A DNA stretch of 46,209 nucleotides, taken from the NCBI GenBank assembly GCA_049700195.1, contig JBNAVY010000015.1, forward strand, positions 1 through 46,209, given 5' to 3'. Positions 15,973-24,462 of this stretch are shown one piece after another; the stretch's first letter is position 1, and every line of letters begins with the position of its first letter. This DNA comes from JBNAVY01 sp049700195. Lineage in GTDB: Bacteria > Bacillota > Thermoanaerobacteria > Thermoanaerobacterales > Thermoanaerobacteraceae. A program made the position numbers and the translations under genes. The notes under the pieces are model-generated. The model was given only the letters and a program-made list of their open reading frames with translations, was not told the DNA's origin and ran no database searches.

Positions 15973-16325
15973 TATATCCACATCCGTATTGCTGCTATAA
16001 TCATTATTATCCCAAAAATCTTTCTTAAAATATATATAGGTACCATATTTAAAATTCGTGCACCTATATAACCGCCACAAAAACTGCCAATAGCAACATT
16101 TAATGTAATAGGTATCTCTACAATGCCATTTTTTAAATAAATAAAAGAACTTATTAATGTCAGAGGCAAAATTATTGATATAGCAGTAGCATGGGCTTTA
16201 TGATCCTCAACACCCAATAAGAATACTAGTGAAGGGACTATTATAGTTCCGCCTCCAGCTCCAAAAAGTCCATTTAAAATTCCTGTTATAAATCCTATAC
16301 TTAATAATTTTATTTTATTAGACAA
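15972..16325 (-). CDS. TauE/SafE family half-size permease subunit (first gene)
   Basis: 117 residues from the TTG at 16325, which has AGGTG 6 nt upstream; the GTG at 16334 overlaps that site. GFITGILNGLFGAGGGTIIVP at residues 8-28 is the TauE/SafE repeat motif, and there are about four membrane helices. It is half the usual length and coupled to the second half gene. The head-to-tail arrangement suggests both products assemble into one transporter, exporting sulfite, sulfonates or related anions. The substrate is unknown. cysK, a sulfur-assimilation gene, is transcribed divergently 115 bp away. Confidence 0.85.
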   Translation of the reverse strand: MSNKIKLLSIGFITGILNGLFGAGGGTIIVPSLVFLLGVEDHKAHATAISIILPLTLISSFIYLKNGIVEIPITLNVAIGSFCGGYIGARILNMVPIYILRKIFGIIMIIAAIRMWI

Positions 16326-16381
16326 TTTTATCACCTATTTCTTATTGTTTTCTTTTGATATATTATATATTCGATAAATTA

Positions 16382-16410
16382 TTGACTTAGATATTAATGA
16401 GGATTAAAAT
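16382..16410 (+). promoter_or_regulatory. Predicted promoter of cysK
   Basis: TTGACT (16382-16387), 17 bp, TAAAAT (16405-16410), 31 bp before the ATG. Confidence 0.6.
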
Positions 16411-16440
16411 TTTAATAGTAATTTGAGTGGAGGTAGTATA

Positions 16441-17361
16441 ATGATTGTAAATCACATATATGAATTAATTGGTAAAACTCCTGTAATAAAAATAAATAAA
16501 TTAGTTGGAAATGATTATGCAGATATATATTTAAAACTAGAGTCTTATAACCCGGGGAATAGTGTTAAAGATAGAGTTGCATATTCTATGATTGAGGTTG
16601 CAGAAAAAGAAGGTATATTAAAAAAGGATAGTATAATAGTTGAACCTACCAGTGGTAATACAGGCATAGGTCTTGCAATGATTGGTGCTGCAAAAGGATA
16701 TAAAGTCATAATAGTAATGCCAGATACTATGAGTATTGAAAGACGTAAGCTTTTAGAAGCTTATGGCGCAGAGGTTATTTTAAGTCCAGGGAATCAGGGC
16801 ATGGATGGTGCAATAAAGATAGCTGAAGAAATCGTTAAGAAAAGTAAAAAATATTTTATGCCACAACAATTCAAGAATGAAGCTAATCCTTTAATACATG
16901 AAAAAACAACGGCTCAAGAAATTTTATCAGATTTCAGCAATGGACTTGATGTATTTATAGCCGGTATAGGAACAGGTGGAACTATTACAGGTGTAGGCAG
17001 GGTATTAAAAAAGAAAATGCCAAATATAAAAATCGTTGGAGTAGAACCATCTTCTTCAGCTATAATTTCAGGAGGAAAAGCAGGGCCCCATAATATTCAA
17101 GGGATTGGTGCAGGATTTATTCCTGAAATATTTGATAAAAATATCTTAGACAGTGTTATATCAGTTAGTGATGAAGATGCTTTTTGTATGGCACAAAAAC
17201 TTGCAAAAGAAGAAGGAATTTTAGTTGGAATTTCTACAGGTGCAGCTTTTTTTGCTGCAATAAATATAGCTAAAGAAATTGGCAGAGGGAAAAAAGTTCT
17301 AGTAATTGCACCAGATAGTGGTGAACGTTATTTGAGTACATCACTTTTTATTAAAGAATAA
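16441..17361 (+). CDS. cysK: Cysteine synthase A (O-acetylserine sulfhydrylase)
   Basis: 306 residues from the ATG at 16441; GGAGG lies 7 nt upstream, and an in-frame TTG at 16423 precedes the ribosome site. It makes cysteine from O-acetylserine and sulfide with PLP. Motifs: GKTPVIKIN near residue 11, NPGNSVKDRVAY near 35 (PLP lysine), PTSGNTGIGLAM near 64 (substrate loop), GTGGTITGVGR near 173 (phosphate-binding loop) and GISTGAAF near 260. There is no serine acetyltransferase beside it. The divergent permease pair may handle a sulfur compound, which is inference. Confidence 0.93.
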   Translation: MIVNHIYELIGKTPVIKINKLVGNDYADIYLKLESYNPGNSVKDRVAYSMIEVAEKEGILKKDSIIVEPTSGNTGIGLAMIGAAKGYKVIIVMPDTMSIERRKLLEAYGAEVILSPGNQGMDGAIKIAEEIVKKSKKYFMPQQFKNEANPLIHEKTTAQEILSDFSNGLDVFIAGIGTGGTITGVGRVLKKKMPNIKIVGVEPSSSAIISGGKAGPHNIQGIGAGFIPEIFDKNILDSVISVSDEDAFCMAQKLAKEEGILVGISTGAAFFAAINIAKEIGRGKKVLVIAPDSGERYLSTSLFIKE

Positions 17362-17362
17362 G

Positions 17363-17391
17363 TTTACAGTATTAATAGGTTGTGATAGAAT
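17363..17391 (+). promoter_or_regulatory. Predicted promoter of yebC
   Basis: TTTACA (17363-17368), 17 bp, TAGAAT (17386-17391), directly after the cysK stop codon. Confidence 0.55.
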
Positions 17392-17421
17392 AATTAAGGC
17401 AGATTAAAAGGAGGTTTTTGT

Positions 17422-18153
17422 ATGTCTGGACATTCAAAATGGGCAAATATAAAACATAAAAAAGAAAAAATGGATGCACAAAAGGGAAAAATTTTTACAA
17501 AGCTCACTAAAGACATAATTATGGCGGCAAAAGAAGGTGGTGGAGATCCAAACGCGAACACTAAATTAAGAGATGCTATTGAAAAAGCAAAGGCTAATAA
17601 TTTGCCAAATGATAATATCCAAAGAGCAATAAAAAAAGGTACAGGAGAACTTGGTGGAGCAAATCTTGAAGAAGTAATTTATGAAGGTTATGGTCCAAAT
17701 GGTACAGCAATTATAGTAGAAGCACTTACAGACAATAAGAATAGAACTGCGGGAGAAGTCAGACATATTTTTGACCGTAGTGGTGGAAGTCTTGGTGCTA
17801 CAGGCTGTGTATCCTGGATGTTTGATAAACTTGGACTTATAATTATTGAAAAAAATGATAGCATTGATGAAGATGAATTAGCAATGATAGCAATAGATGC
17901 TGGTGCAGAAGATTTTTCAGTTGAAGATGATTCCTTTGAAATTATAACTCAGCCAGCAAATTTCCAAACTGTAAAAGAAACAATTGAAAGTGCTGGATTT
18001 AATATAATTGAGGCTGAGGTAACAATGATTGCTAAAAATACAGTAAAACTTAGTCCTGAAGATTATGAAAAATTTGAACGTCTTGTAGACAAGTTAGAAG
18101 AAAATGATGATGTCCAAAATGTTTATCATAATGTTGAAATTGAAGAAAATTAA
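17422..18153 (+). CDS. yebC: YebC/PmpR family protein (TACO1 homolog)
   Basis: 243 residues, normal length. The start MSGHSKWANIKHKKEKMDAQ is the family hallmark; later come FTKLTKDIIMAAKEGGGDP near residue 30, GYGPNGTAIIVEALTDNKNR near 90 and GCVSWMFDK near 128. YebC proteins are described as transcriptional regulators and, in the TACO1 line, as helpers of translation through difficult sequences such as proline stretches. AAAGGAGG precedes the ATG. yebC commonly neighbours ruvC-ruvA-ruvB; here a reversed cheW and a bofC-like gene lie between. Confidence 0.96.
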   Translation: MSGHSKWANIKHKKEKMDAQKGKIFTKLTKDIIMAAKEGGGDPNANTKLRDAIEKAKANNLPNDNIQRAIKKGTGELGGANLEEVIYEGYGPNGTAIIVEALTDNKNRTAGEVRHIFDRSGGSLGATGCVSWMFDKLGLIIIEKNDSIDEDELAMIAIDAGAEDFSVEDDSFEIITQPANFQTVKETIESAGFNIIEAEVTMIAKNTVKLSPEDYEKFERLVDKLEENDDVQNVYHNVEIEEN

Positions 18154-18176
18154 TATATGATAAGTAATTTATTAAA

Positions 18177-18219
18177 GAAACAGATAGAAGAAATGTATTA
18201 CATTTCTTCTATCTGTTTC
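18177..18219. terminator. Bidirectional terminator, perfect 20-bp inverted repeat overlapping cheW
   Basis: Arms 18177-18196 and 18200-18219 pair perfectly with a 3-nt loop; a T-rich tail follows on the right. The right arm codes for the last residues of the convergent cheW gene (stop codon at 18198-18200), so the hairpin serves yebC and folds the 3' end of cheW. Confidence 0.85.
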
Positions 18220-18644
18220 TTTTCTTTTTCATTTAAAACCCTATGTAAATCCAAGTTTATTATTAATCTTTCATTTAAATTTATAATGGATTTTATATAT
18301 TCTTTACCTATACCAGATATAATTTCTGGTGCTTCTTGTATAGAATCTTTGTCTATATGAAGTACTTCTGTTACTGAATCAACTATAAATCCTATAGGTT
18401 TTTTACCTACGTTTACAACTATTATTCTTGTGTTTTCATCTTTATTAGAGATGGGAAGATTAAATCTCTTTTTTAAGTCTACTATAGGAATAACAGTTCC
18501 TCTTAAATTTGTTATTCCTTCAACAAATACAGGTGCATCAGGTACAGAAATTATACTTTGAAGTCTTATTATTTCAATTACCTGATTTATGTCTACACAG
18601 AAGTCTTCATTATTTAATTTAAAAACTACAATTTGCATTGCCAA
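18198..18644 (-). CDS. cheW: CheW-like chemotaxis coupling protein
   Basis: 148 residues from a TTG at 18644. AAAGGAG sits 9 nt upstream of it, whereas an in-frame ATG at 18653 directly abuts that site. The whole protein is a CheW domain: QIVVFKLNNEDFCVDINQV near the N-terminus, then ISVPDAPVFVEGITNLRGTVIPIVDL near 35-60, and GFIVDSVTEVLHI near 88. CheW links chemoreceptors to the CheA kinase. No other chemotaxis gene is in the window. It interrupts the yebC-ruvC neighbourhood on the opposite strand. Confidence 0.92.
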   Translation of the reverse strand: MAMQIVVFKLNNEDFCVDINQVIEIIRLQSIISVPDAPVFVEGITNLRGTVIPIVDLKKRFNLPISNKDENTRIIVVNVGKKPIGFIVDSVTEVLHIDKDSIQEAPEIISGIGKEYIKSIINLNERLIINLDLHRVLNEKEKKQIEEM

Positions 18645-18754
18645 AAATATCATCTCCTTTCTATGGATTTATATTCGATATTTATCGACAAAATCCTTCA
18701 TAGGAATAAAAAAAATAAAATTGGTTATAATTACAAAAAACAGGAGGAGATGTT

Positions 18755-19321
18755 ATGATAAAATTTTTTACGAAAAAATCGCTTTTAATATATACATTAG
18801 TTATATTTTTTGGATTTACAGGAGGTTATTTTTACTATGTCTATGACTATAAAATACATCCAAAAGAAAAATTAATACAATATAATATAGAGCAGAATAA
18901 ACAAAAAGATGTGCTTGCAAAAAAACTACTACCAAATAGTAAATTAATATTTGAAACAAAATATCTTGGAAATGGACAAACAATAAAAGAAGAACAAAAG
19001 CTTAATTATTCTCTTTATGGGAAAAGTGAAGATGAAATAAGCAGAATTTATAGTGGGTGGGAAGTAAAAAAGTTTTCGGAAGAGGAAATATTTCTTTATA
19101 GAGAAAAACAGGGTTTTCCAGCTGATTATTATATAATTTCAAATATAGGAGGATATGTATGTTTATTAAAAAGTGATGGCAATGAAGGAACAGAATTAAT
19201 TGAAAAAACAGATATTACAGTTGAGAGTTTAACTCCTTATGATAGAGAAAGAGTGTTAAAAAAAATAATAACAAATAGTAAAGATGAGGCTTATCAAATT
19301 CTTGCTAATTTAAGTTCATAA
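18755..19321 (+). CDS. BofC-like protein with N-terminal membrane anchor
   Basis: 188 residues, CAGGAGGAG site. A hydrophobic segment at residues 9-30 would anchor or export it. The C-terminal half resembles the BofC C-terminal domain, with YYIISNIGGYVCLLKSDG near 126 and a following SLTPYDRERVLKKI. In Bacillus, BofC lies immediately before ruvA and controls the SpoIVB signalling protease in the forespore. The same position next to ruvCAB here supports the call, although sequence identity looks low and the BofC N-terminal domain is not obvious. It may act in sporulation checkpoint signalling. Confidence 0.72.
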   Translation: MIKFFTKKSLLIYTLVIFFGFTGGYFYYVYDYKIHPKEKLIQYNIEQNKQKDVLAKKLLPNSKLIFETKYLGNGQTIKEEQKLNYSLYGKSEDEISRIYSGWEVKKFSEEEIFLYREKQGFPADYYIISNIGGYVCLLKSDGNEGTELIEKTDITVESLTPYDRERVLKKIITNSKDEAYQILANLSS

Positions 19322-19404
19322 ACTTATAGAAAACAAATTTCTATTGTTAATCTGTTAAAATTACTTATTATATAAAATGTTTTTTTAAAAATGTTATAAA
19401 ACCG

Positions 19405-19437
19405 AAAGTTCTCTTTACAAAAAGAGAACTTTTTCTT
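19405..19437 (+). terminator. Terminator after the bofC-like gene
   Basis: Perfect 12-bp stem (19405-19416 with 19421-19432), ACAA loop, T-rich tail. Confidence 0.88.
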
Positions 19438-19464
19438 GTCTATAATGTTCTTTGATGCTAAAAT
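19436..19464 (+). promoter_or_regulatory. Predicted promoter of the ruvC operon
   Basis: TTGTCT (19436-19441), 17 bp, TAAAAT (19459-19464), directly after the terminator and 20 bp before ruvC. Confidence 0.55.
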
Positions 19465-19483
19465 AAAATAAGGGAGTGAGGAT

Positions 19484-19978
19484 ATGAGGATATTGGGTAT
19501 AGATCCTGGAATTGCAATAATGGGATATGGTATAATAGATTTTACAGGCAATAAGATATCAGTAGTAGATTATGGTGCAATAACTACTAAGGCGGGTATT
19601 GAAAAAAGTATAAGACTCTCAGATATATATAATGGGACAATTTCCGTTATTCAAAAATATAATCCTGAGATATTAGCAATAGAAGAACTGTTTTTTAATA
19701 AAAATGCAAAAACAGTTATTACGATTGGTGAATCAAGGGGTGTTTCTATTCTTGCTGGAGTAAATTCTAATATTGAAATATACGAATATACACCTTTGCA
19801 GGTAAAACAGGCTGTTGTTGGATATGGGAGAGCAGATAAAAATCAAGTACAGCAAATGGTAAAAGTATTACTTAACTTAAATGAAATACCTAAGCCCGAT
19901 GATGTGGCAGATGCTTTAGCTGTTGCAATATGTCATTGCCATAGTTCAAATATTAACAATAGATTGAGGTATGTTTAA
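19484..19978 (+). CDS. ruvC: Holliday junction resolvase RuvC
   Basis: 164 residues. RuvC cuts four-way DNA junctions after RuvAB branch migration. The RNase H-like acidic residues are visible: ILGIDPGIA at residues 3-11 (first Asp), LAIEELFF near 65 (Glu), and the C-terminal KPDDVADALAVAICH near 138 (Asp pair). GGGAGTGAGG precedes the ATG. The stop codon overlaps the ruvA start by one base, so the two are translationally coupled. First gene of the ruvC-ruvA-ruvB unit. Confidence 0.96.
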   Translation: MRILGIDPGIAIMGYGIIDFTGNKISVVDYGAITTKAGIEKSIRLSDIYNGTISVIQKYNPEILAIEELFFNKNAKTVITIGESRGVSILAGVNSNIEIYEYTPLQVKQAVVGYGRADKNQVQQMVKVLLNLNEIPKPDDVADALAVAICHCHSSNINNRLRYV

Positions 19979-20541
19979 TGATTGCTTATATAAAAGGTGC
20001 AATAGAAGATATTGGTACGGATTTTGTAATTATTGATTTTATGGGTATTGGCATAAGGGTTTTAGCCCCTTTTTCAACAATAACCAAGTTACCATCAAAA
20101 GGAAATTTGATTAAGCTGCATACATATTTCCAAGTTAAAGAAGATGGTTTTGTACTTTATGGTTTTAAGACTCAAGAGGAATTGGATATATTTGAAAAAC
20201 TTATAACTGTTAGTGGGGTAGGCCCTAAAGCTGCATTATCTATTTTGTCTTCGATTTCTATCGATAATTTTATAAACGCTGTGAATACAGGTGATTATAA
20301 AACTCTTACTCTGGCACCTGGTATTGGAAAAAAATCTGCTGAAAGAATTATATTAGAATTAAAAGATAAATTGCCTAAAGTATTTATAAATCTTAAAGAA
20401 CAAGATTTTACAAACGATGCATTAGATGCCCTAATTTCCCTTGGTTATTCAAGAAATGAAGCTTTGTTTGCTTTGTCTGAAGTTAATTGTAGCAATGTAG
20501 AAGATGCTGTAAAACAAGCTCTTAAAAAATTAATGAAATAG
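19978..20541 (+). CDS. ruvA: Holliday junction DNA helicase subunit RuvA
   Basis: 187 residues, normal length. It forms the tetramer that binds the junction and loads RuvB. The N-terminal OB fold (MIAYIKGAIEDIG start) is followed by two helix-hairpin-helix motifs, ITVSGVGPKAALSILS near 75 and LAPGIGKKSAERIILELKDK near 110. The C-terminal RuvB-contacting three-helix domain (ALDALISLGYSRNEA near 145) is present. The start overlaps the ruvC stop (TAATG). Confidence 0.96.
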   Translation: MIAYIKGAIEDIGTDFVIIDFMGIGIRVLAPFSTITKLPSKGNLIKLHTYFQVKEDGFVLYGFKTQEELDIFEKLITVSGVGPKAALSILSSISIDNFINAVNTGDYKTLTLAPGIGKKSAERIILELKDKLPKVFINLKEQDFTNDALDALISLGYSRNEALFALSEVNCSNVEDAVKQALKKLMK

Positions 20542-20553
20542 GATGTGAAATAA

Positions 20554-21549
20554 ATGGAGGATAGATTAGTCAGTCAAAATTTTATGCAGGAAGATGCCTC
20601 CGAATACAGTTTAAGGCCCAAAAAGTTAACTGAATACATAGGACAGCAAAAGATAAAAGAAGAATTAAAAATATATATAGAAGCTGCAAAGCTTCGTAAT
20701 GAGCCATTAGATCATGTTTTGCTTTATGGACCTCCAGGATTAGGTAAAACAACTCTTGCCAATATTATTTCAAATGAAATGGGAGTTGGTATACGTATAA
20801 CTTCTGGTCCTGCCATTGAAAGATCTGGTGATCTTGCTGCTATTTTAACAAATCTACAACAGAATGACATTTTATTTATTGATGAAATACATAGACTAAA
20901 TAGAAGTGTGGAAGAGATATTATATCCTGCCATGGAAGATTTTGAGCTTGATATTGTTATAGGGAAAGGACCAAGTGCTAGATCTATAAGACTTGATTTA
21001 CCACGTTTTACTTTAATTGGCGCAACAACAAGAGCGGGGCTAATGACTTCACCTTTAAGAGATCGTTTTGGGGTTATAAATAGATTGGATTTTTATTCTA
21101 ATAGTGAACTCAAGGAGATTATTAAAAGGTCATCTTCAATATTAAATATAGGCATAGATGAAGAAGCTGCATCTGAAATAGCAAAAAGGTCCAGAGGGAC
21201 TCCTAGAATTGCCAATAGGCTGTTAAAAAGAGTCAGGGATTTTGCTCAGGTAAAAGGCAATGGTTATATTAATTACGATATTGCAAAAAAGGCTCTTGAT
21301 GTATTAGGGGTTGATGAGATGGGGCTTGAATATATAGACAGAAAAATGCTAAAATCAGTTATTGACAAATTTGCAGGTGGTCCTGTAGGCATTGATGCAA
21401 TAGCTGCTTCTATTGGTGAAGAAGGGGATACTATAGAAGATGTTTACGAGCCATACCTTTTACAGATTGGTTTTTTAAATAGAACTCCAAGAGGAAGAAT
21501 GGTTACAAAACTTGCCTATGAATATTTGAATTATTCATTTCCAGAATAG
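20554..21549 (+). CDS. ruvB: Holliday junction branch migration helicase RuvB
   Basis: 331 residues. AAA+ motor of the RuvAB complex. LRPKKLTEYIGQQKIKEEL near residue 21, Walker A GPPGLGKTTLA near 60, Walker B ILFIDEIHRL near 107, sensor 1 LIGATTRAGLMTSPLRDRFG near 150 and the winged-helix C-terminus with GFLNRTPRGRM near 310 are all present. It is 12 bp after ruvA with a weak AGGATG site and is followed closely by the DUF2905 gene, so the operon continues. Confidence 0.97.
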   Translation: MEDRLVSQNFMQEDASEYSLRPKKLTEYIGQQKIKEELKIYIEAAKLRNEPLDHVLLYGPPGLGKTTLANIISNEMGVGIRITSGPAIERSGDLAAILTNLQQNDILFIDEIHRLNRSVEEILYPAMEDFELDIVIGKGPSARSIRLDLPRFTLIGATTRAGLMTSPLRDRFGVINRLDFYSNSELKEIIKRSSSILNIGIDEEAASEIAKRSRGTPRIANRLLKRVRDFAQVKGNGYINYDIAKKALDVLGVDEMGLEYIDRKMLKSVIDKFAGGPVGIDAIAASIGEEGDTIEDVYEPYLLQIGFLNRTPRGRMVTKLAYEYLNYSFPE

Positions 21550-21564
21550 GAGGTATTTAGTAAT

Positions 21565-21777
21565 ATGCCTGAGGGATTCGGTAAAATTCTTATTTATCTT
21601 GGAATTGGATTAATTATAATGGGTTTATTGCTTTTAGCTGGTTCTAAATTTGGTTTAGGCAAACTTCCGGGAGATATTATTTATCATAAAGGTAATTTTA
21701 CTTTTTATTTTCCTGTTGTTACAAGTATTTTGCTAAGCATTTTTTTAACATTTATTTTATGGTTATTCAAAAGATAA
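21565..21777 (+). CDS. DUF2905 family small membrane protein
   Basis: 70 residues with an AGGAGGT site, 15 bp after ruvB. Two hydrophobic helices (residues 8-25 and 47-66) flank FGLGKLPGDIIYHKGNFTFYFP, which is the DUF2905 signature. Function unknown. The position between ruvB and a SpoIID-family gene recurs in Clostridia, which suggests a conserved operon member, although a role in recombination is not implied. Confidence 0.88.
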   Translation: MPEGFGKILIYLGIGLIIMGLLLLAGSKFGLGKLPGDIIYHKGNFTFYFPVVTSILLSIFLTFILWLFKR

Positions 21778-21799
21778 AAATTTTAAAGGGGTTTTAATT

Positions 21800-23404
21800 A
21801 TGAGAGTAAAAAATATTTTATCATTTATTCTAATATTTTCACTTGTTTTGACATTAGTACCTCTAAAAGATGTTAAGGCTGATGTAAGCATTCCTAAACT
21901 TATCAAAATAGGTCTTTATTATAAAGATAAAGCTAAAGTAAATTATAAACTAACATCAGATTCAGGATTTAATTTTGCATATGAAGATAATACAGGTAAT
22001 TTAATTAAAATGTTTTCTGTAGGAAATAACAATATTAGTGTTTTGACAGATAATAATTTATATATAAAAATTGGTGAATATAAAGATGAAAATAATCTTA
22101 AAGAAGGTTTAAAAAGTGTGATTATGCAGCTTTCAGGTATATTGCCGTCAGCTTTACCAAATATTTTTCCTGGATTTGATGGTATATATCATGTTTATAT
22201 AGGTCCTTATTCCTCTCAAGCAGAATTGAACTCAGCATTTTTAAATATATCTCTTAAATTTCCCGATTCTAAAATAGAATCGCAAAATAAAAATATTTTA
22301 GCTATAGATAATAAAGAATTTTTATTCTTGTTTAACATGCCTTGTGAATTATATGTCTTAAAAAATAATGAAAACCAGGAATTCATGGGTATTGAAGACA
22401 AACATTACCGTGGAATGTTTGAATTTTTAAGGCTTGATGGCAGTGATATGACAGCTATAAATGTTGTGCCTTTAGAAGAATACTTGTATGGCGTGGTACC
22501 GGCAGAAATGCCTTCATCATGGAATATTGAGGCATTAAAGGCACAAGCCGTAGCTGCAAGAACATATGCTGCAAAAAATATAGGTAGATACGGTAAATTC
22601 GGGTTTGATTTAACAAATGATGAATATTCACAAGTCTACAAAGGTTATGACGGAGAAAATAGTACAACAAACATAGCAGTAGATACTACTAAAGGTATAG
22701 TAGCTATATATCAGGGCAATTTGATTGATGCGTTATTCCACTCTCATAGTGGTGGATACACAGAAGATAATATTAATTATTTTTCTGGAGATTTGCCTTA
22801 TTTAAAAGGTGTAAAAGATGAGTATGTTTTTGGATATTCTTTACCAAATGATAGTTGGGTTGTCACATATACAAAAGACCAGATTAGAAATAAATTAAAA
22901 ACGGATATTGGTGATATAACTGATATAAAAGTTACAGAAAAAAGTTGGACAGGCAGAGCTGTTGCAGTTACAATCTATGGAACTAATGGCACATATATTT
23001 TAAAAAAAGGGAATATCAGGGATTTTTTTGGTACAAAAAGTACAATGTTTACTATAACGGGTAATGGTACAAATACTTCTGAAGATCTTTATGTTATTTC
23101 TGAATTTAGTAATACAAAAAAAGTTTCTATTAAAGATATTAATATAATATCTGCATCTAAAACAAGTACAATTTCAAATGATAAGGTCTATGTTTTAGGT
23201 GTGGACAGTGTAAAAAATATTAGTCAGTCTTCACAGCCAAGTTCTATATATACTTTAACAGGAAGCGGCTTTGGACATGGTATTGGATTAAGTCAGTACG
23301 GTGCAAGGGGCTTAGCTGATCATGGGTATAATTATATTGAAATATTAAAATACTACTATAATGGAATTGATATATATGATACAATAAATAATAAAATTCT
23401 ATAA
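21800..23404 (+). CDS. SpoIID/LytB family protein
   Basis: 534 residues with an AAAGGGG site. A Sec signal peptide spans residues 1-27 (cleavage probably after VKA). Residues 110-145 (YHVYIGPYSSQAEL) look like a SPOR-type peptidoglycan-binding motif. The SpoIID domain starts near 205: NVVPLEEYLYGVVPAEMPSSW contains the putative catalytic Glu, then AVAARTYAAK near 250, FHSHSGGYTE near 313 and a C-terminal GFGHGIGLSQYGARGLADHG near 495. SpoIID proteins are lytic transglycosylases that cleave denuded peptidoglycan during engulfment; this longer family member may act on vegetative wall. Processing by the Sec system is expected. Confidence 0.9.
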   Translation: MRVKNILSFILIFSLVLTLVPLKDVKADVSIPKLIKIGLYYKDKAKVNYKLTSDSGFNFAYEDNTGNLIKMFSVGNNNISVLTDNNLYIKIGEYKDENNLKEGLKSVIMQLSGILPSALPNIFPGFDGIYHVYIGPYSSQAELNSAFLNISLKFPDSKIESQNKNILAIDNKEFLFLFNMPCELYVLKNNENQEFMGIEDKHYRGMFEFLRLDGSDMTAINVVPLEEYLYGVVPAEMPSSWNIEALKAQAVAARTYAAKNIGRYGKFGFDLTNDEYSQVYKGYDGENSTTNIAVDTTKGIVAIYQGNLIDALFHSHSGGYTEDNINYFSGDLPYLKGVKDEYVFGYSLPNDSWVVTYTKDQIRNKLKTDIGDITDIKVTEKSWTGRAVAVTIYGTNGTYILKKGNIRDFFGTKSTMFTITGNGTNTSEDLYVISEFSNTKKVSIKDINIISASKTSTISNDKVYVLGVDSVKNISQSSQPSSIYTLTGSGFGHGIGLSQYGARGLADHGYNYIEILKYYYNGIDIYDTINNKIL

Positions 23405-23421
23405 AGGATGGCAAAAAAATT

Positions 23422-24447
23422 ATGAAATTATCTGATTTTTATTTTGAATTACCTGAAGAACTAATTGCACAAAAGCCATTAGAAAAACGTTCTGATTCAA
23501 GACTTATGGTACTTAATAAAAATAATGGTGAAGTAAGCCATGATATTTTTAGAAATATAGCAAAATATTTTAAAAAAGGTGATTGTATTGTTTTAAATAA
23601 TACAAAAGTAATACCAGCTAGACTTATAGGTCATAAAGAAGATTCAGGAGGTAAGATAGAATTTGTTTTACTAAAAAAAATTACTTCTAATGATTGGGAA
23701 GTTCTTGTAAAACCAGGGCGAAGGGCTAAAATTGGCACAATTTTTACTTTTGGAAATAATGAATTGAAAGCAGAAGTTTTAAGTACAACTGATTCAGGAG
23801 GAAGAATTGTCAGGTTTTATTATAAAGGTGTATTTGAAGAAATTCTTGATAAACTTGGTGAAATGCCAGTACCACCATATATAAAACAAAAATTAGAAGA
23901 TAAAAATAGATACCAGACTGTTTATGCAAAATATGAGGGTTCTGCTGCAGCACCAACAGCTGGTTTACACTTTACAGATGATATAATTGATCAAATTAAG
24001 TCATCAGGTGTAAATATTGTATTTATAACTTTGCATGTTGGTCTTGGGACATTTAGACCGGTAAAAGAAGAAATTATAGAAAATCATAAAATGCATTCAG
24101 AGTTTTATATAGTTTCTGAAGAAGCAGCTAATGCTATTAATTTGGCAAAAGCACAAGGTGGGAGGATAATAACTGTAGGAACAACCTCTACCAGAACTCT
24201 TGAAACTGTTTGCAATGATCAGGGACATGTAAAATCAGGGAGTGGATGGACGGACATTTTTATATATCCAGGATATAAATTTAAAGTGGTAGATGGTATT
24301 ATTACTAATTTTCATCTTCCTGAATCCACTTTGATTATGATGATTTCTGCTTTTGCGGGAAGAGAAAATATAATGAATGCGTATAATATAGCAATAAAAA
24401 ACAAATATAGATTTTTCAGTTTTGGAGATGCAATGTTAATAGTTTAA
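23422..24447 (+). CDS. queA: S-adenosylmethionine:tRNA ribosyltransferase-isomerase
   Basis: 341 residues. QueA transfers the ribosyl part of AdoMet to preQ1 in tRNA, giving epoxyqueuosine. Motifs: FYFELPEELIAQKPLEKRSDSR start, NNTKVIPARL near 68, GSAAAPTAGLHFT near 172, TLHVGLGTFRPV near 200 and SGWTDIFIYPGY near 274. AAAGGATGG lies upstream. It is followed 15 bp later by tgt, the previous enzyme of the same pathway; the remaining queuosine genes are not in the window. Confidence 0.97.
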   Translation: MKLSDFYFELPEELIAQKPLEKRSDSRLMVLNKNNGEVSHDIFRNIAKYFKKGDCIVLNNTKVIPARLIGHKEDSGGKIEFVLLKKITSNDWEVLVKPGRRAKIGTIFTFGNNELKAEVLSTTDSGGRIVRFYYKGVFEEILDKLGEMPVPPYIKQKLEDKNRYQTVYAKYEGSAAAPTAGLHFTDDIIDQIKSSGVNIVFITLHVGLGTFRPVKEEIIENHKMHSEFYIVSEEAANAINLAKAQGGRIITVGTTSTRTLETVCNDQGHVKSGSGWTDIFIYPGYKFKVVDGIITNFHLPESTLIMMISAFAGRENIMNAYNIAIKNKYRFFSFGDAMLIV

Positions 24448-24462
24448 TAATAGGAGGAAATA

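Noticed and set aside
15973..16080. 36-codon N-terminal extension of the second TauE/SafE gene
   Set aside because: The extension lies in the upstream TauE/SafE gene in another frame; the coupled ATG at 15972 starts the hydrophobic family-like sequence.
18157..18360. 67-codon plus-strand open frame after yebC
   Set aside because: It is antisense to cheW and spans the terminator palindrome; the CheW frame has clear family motifs.
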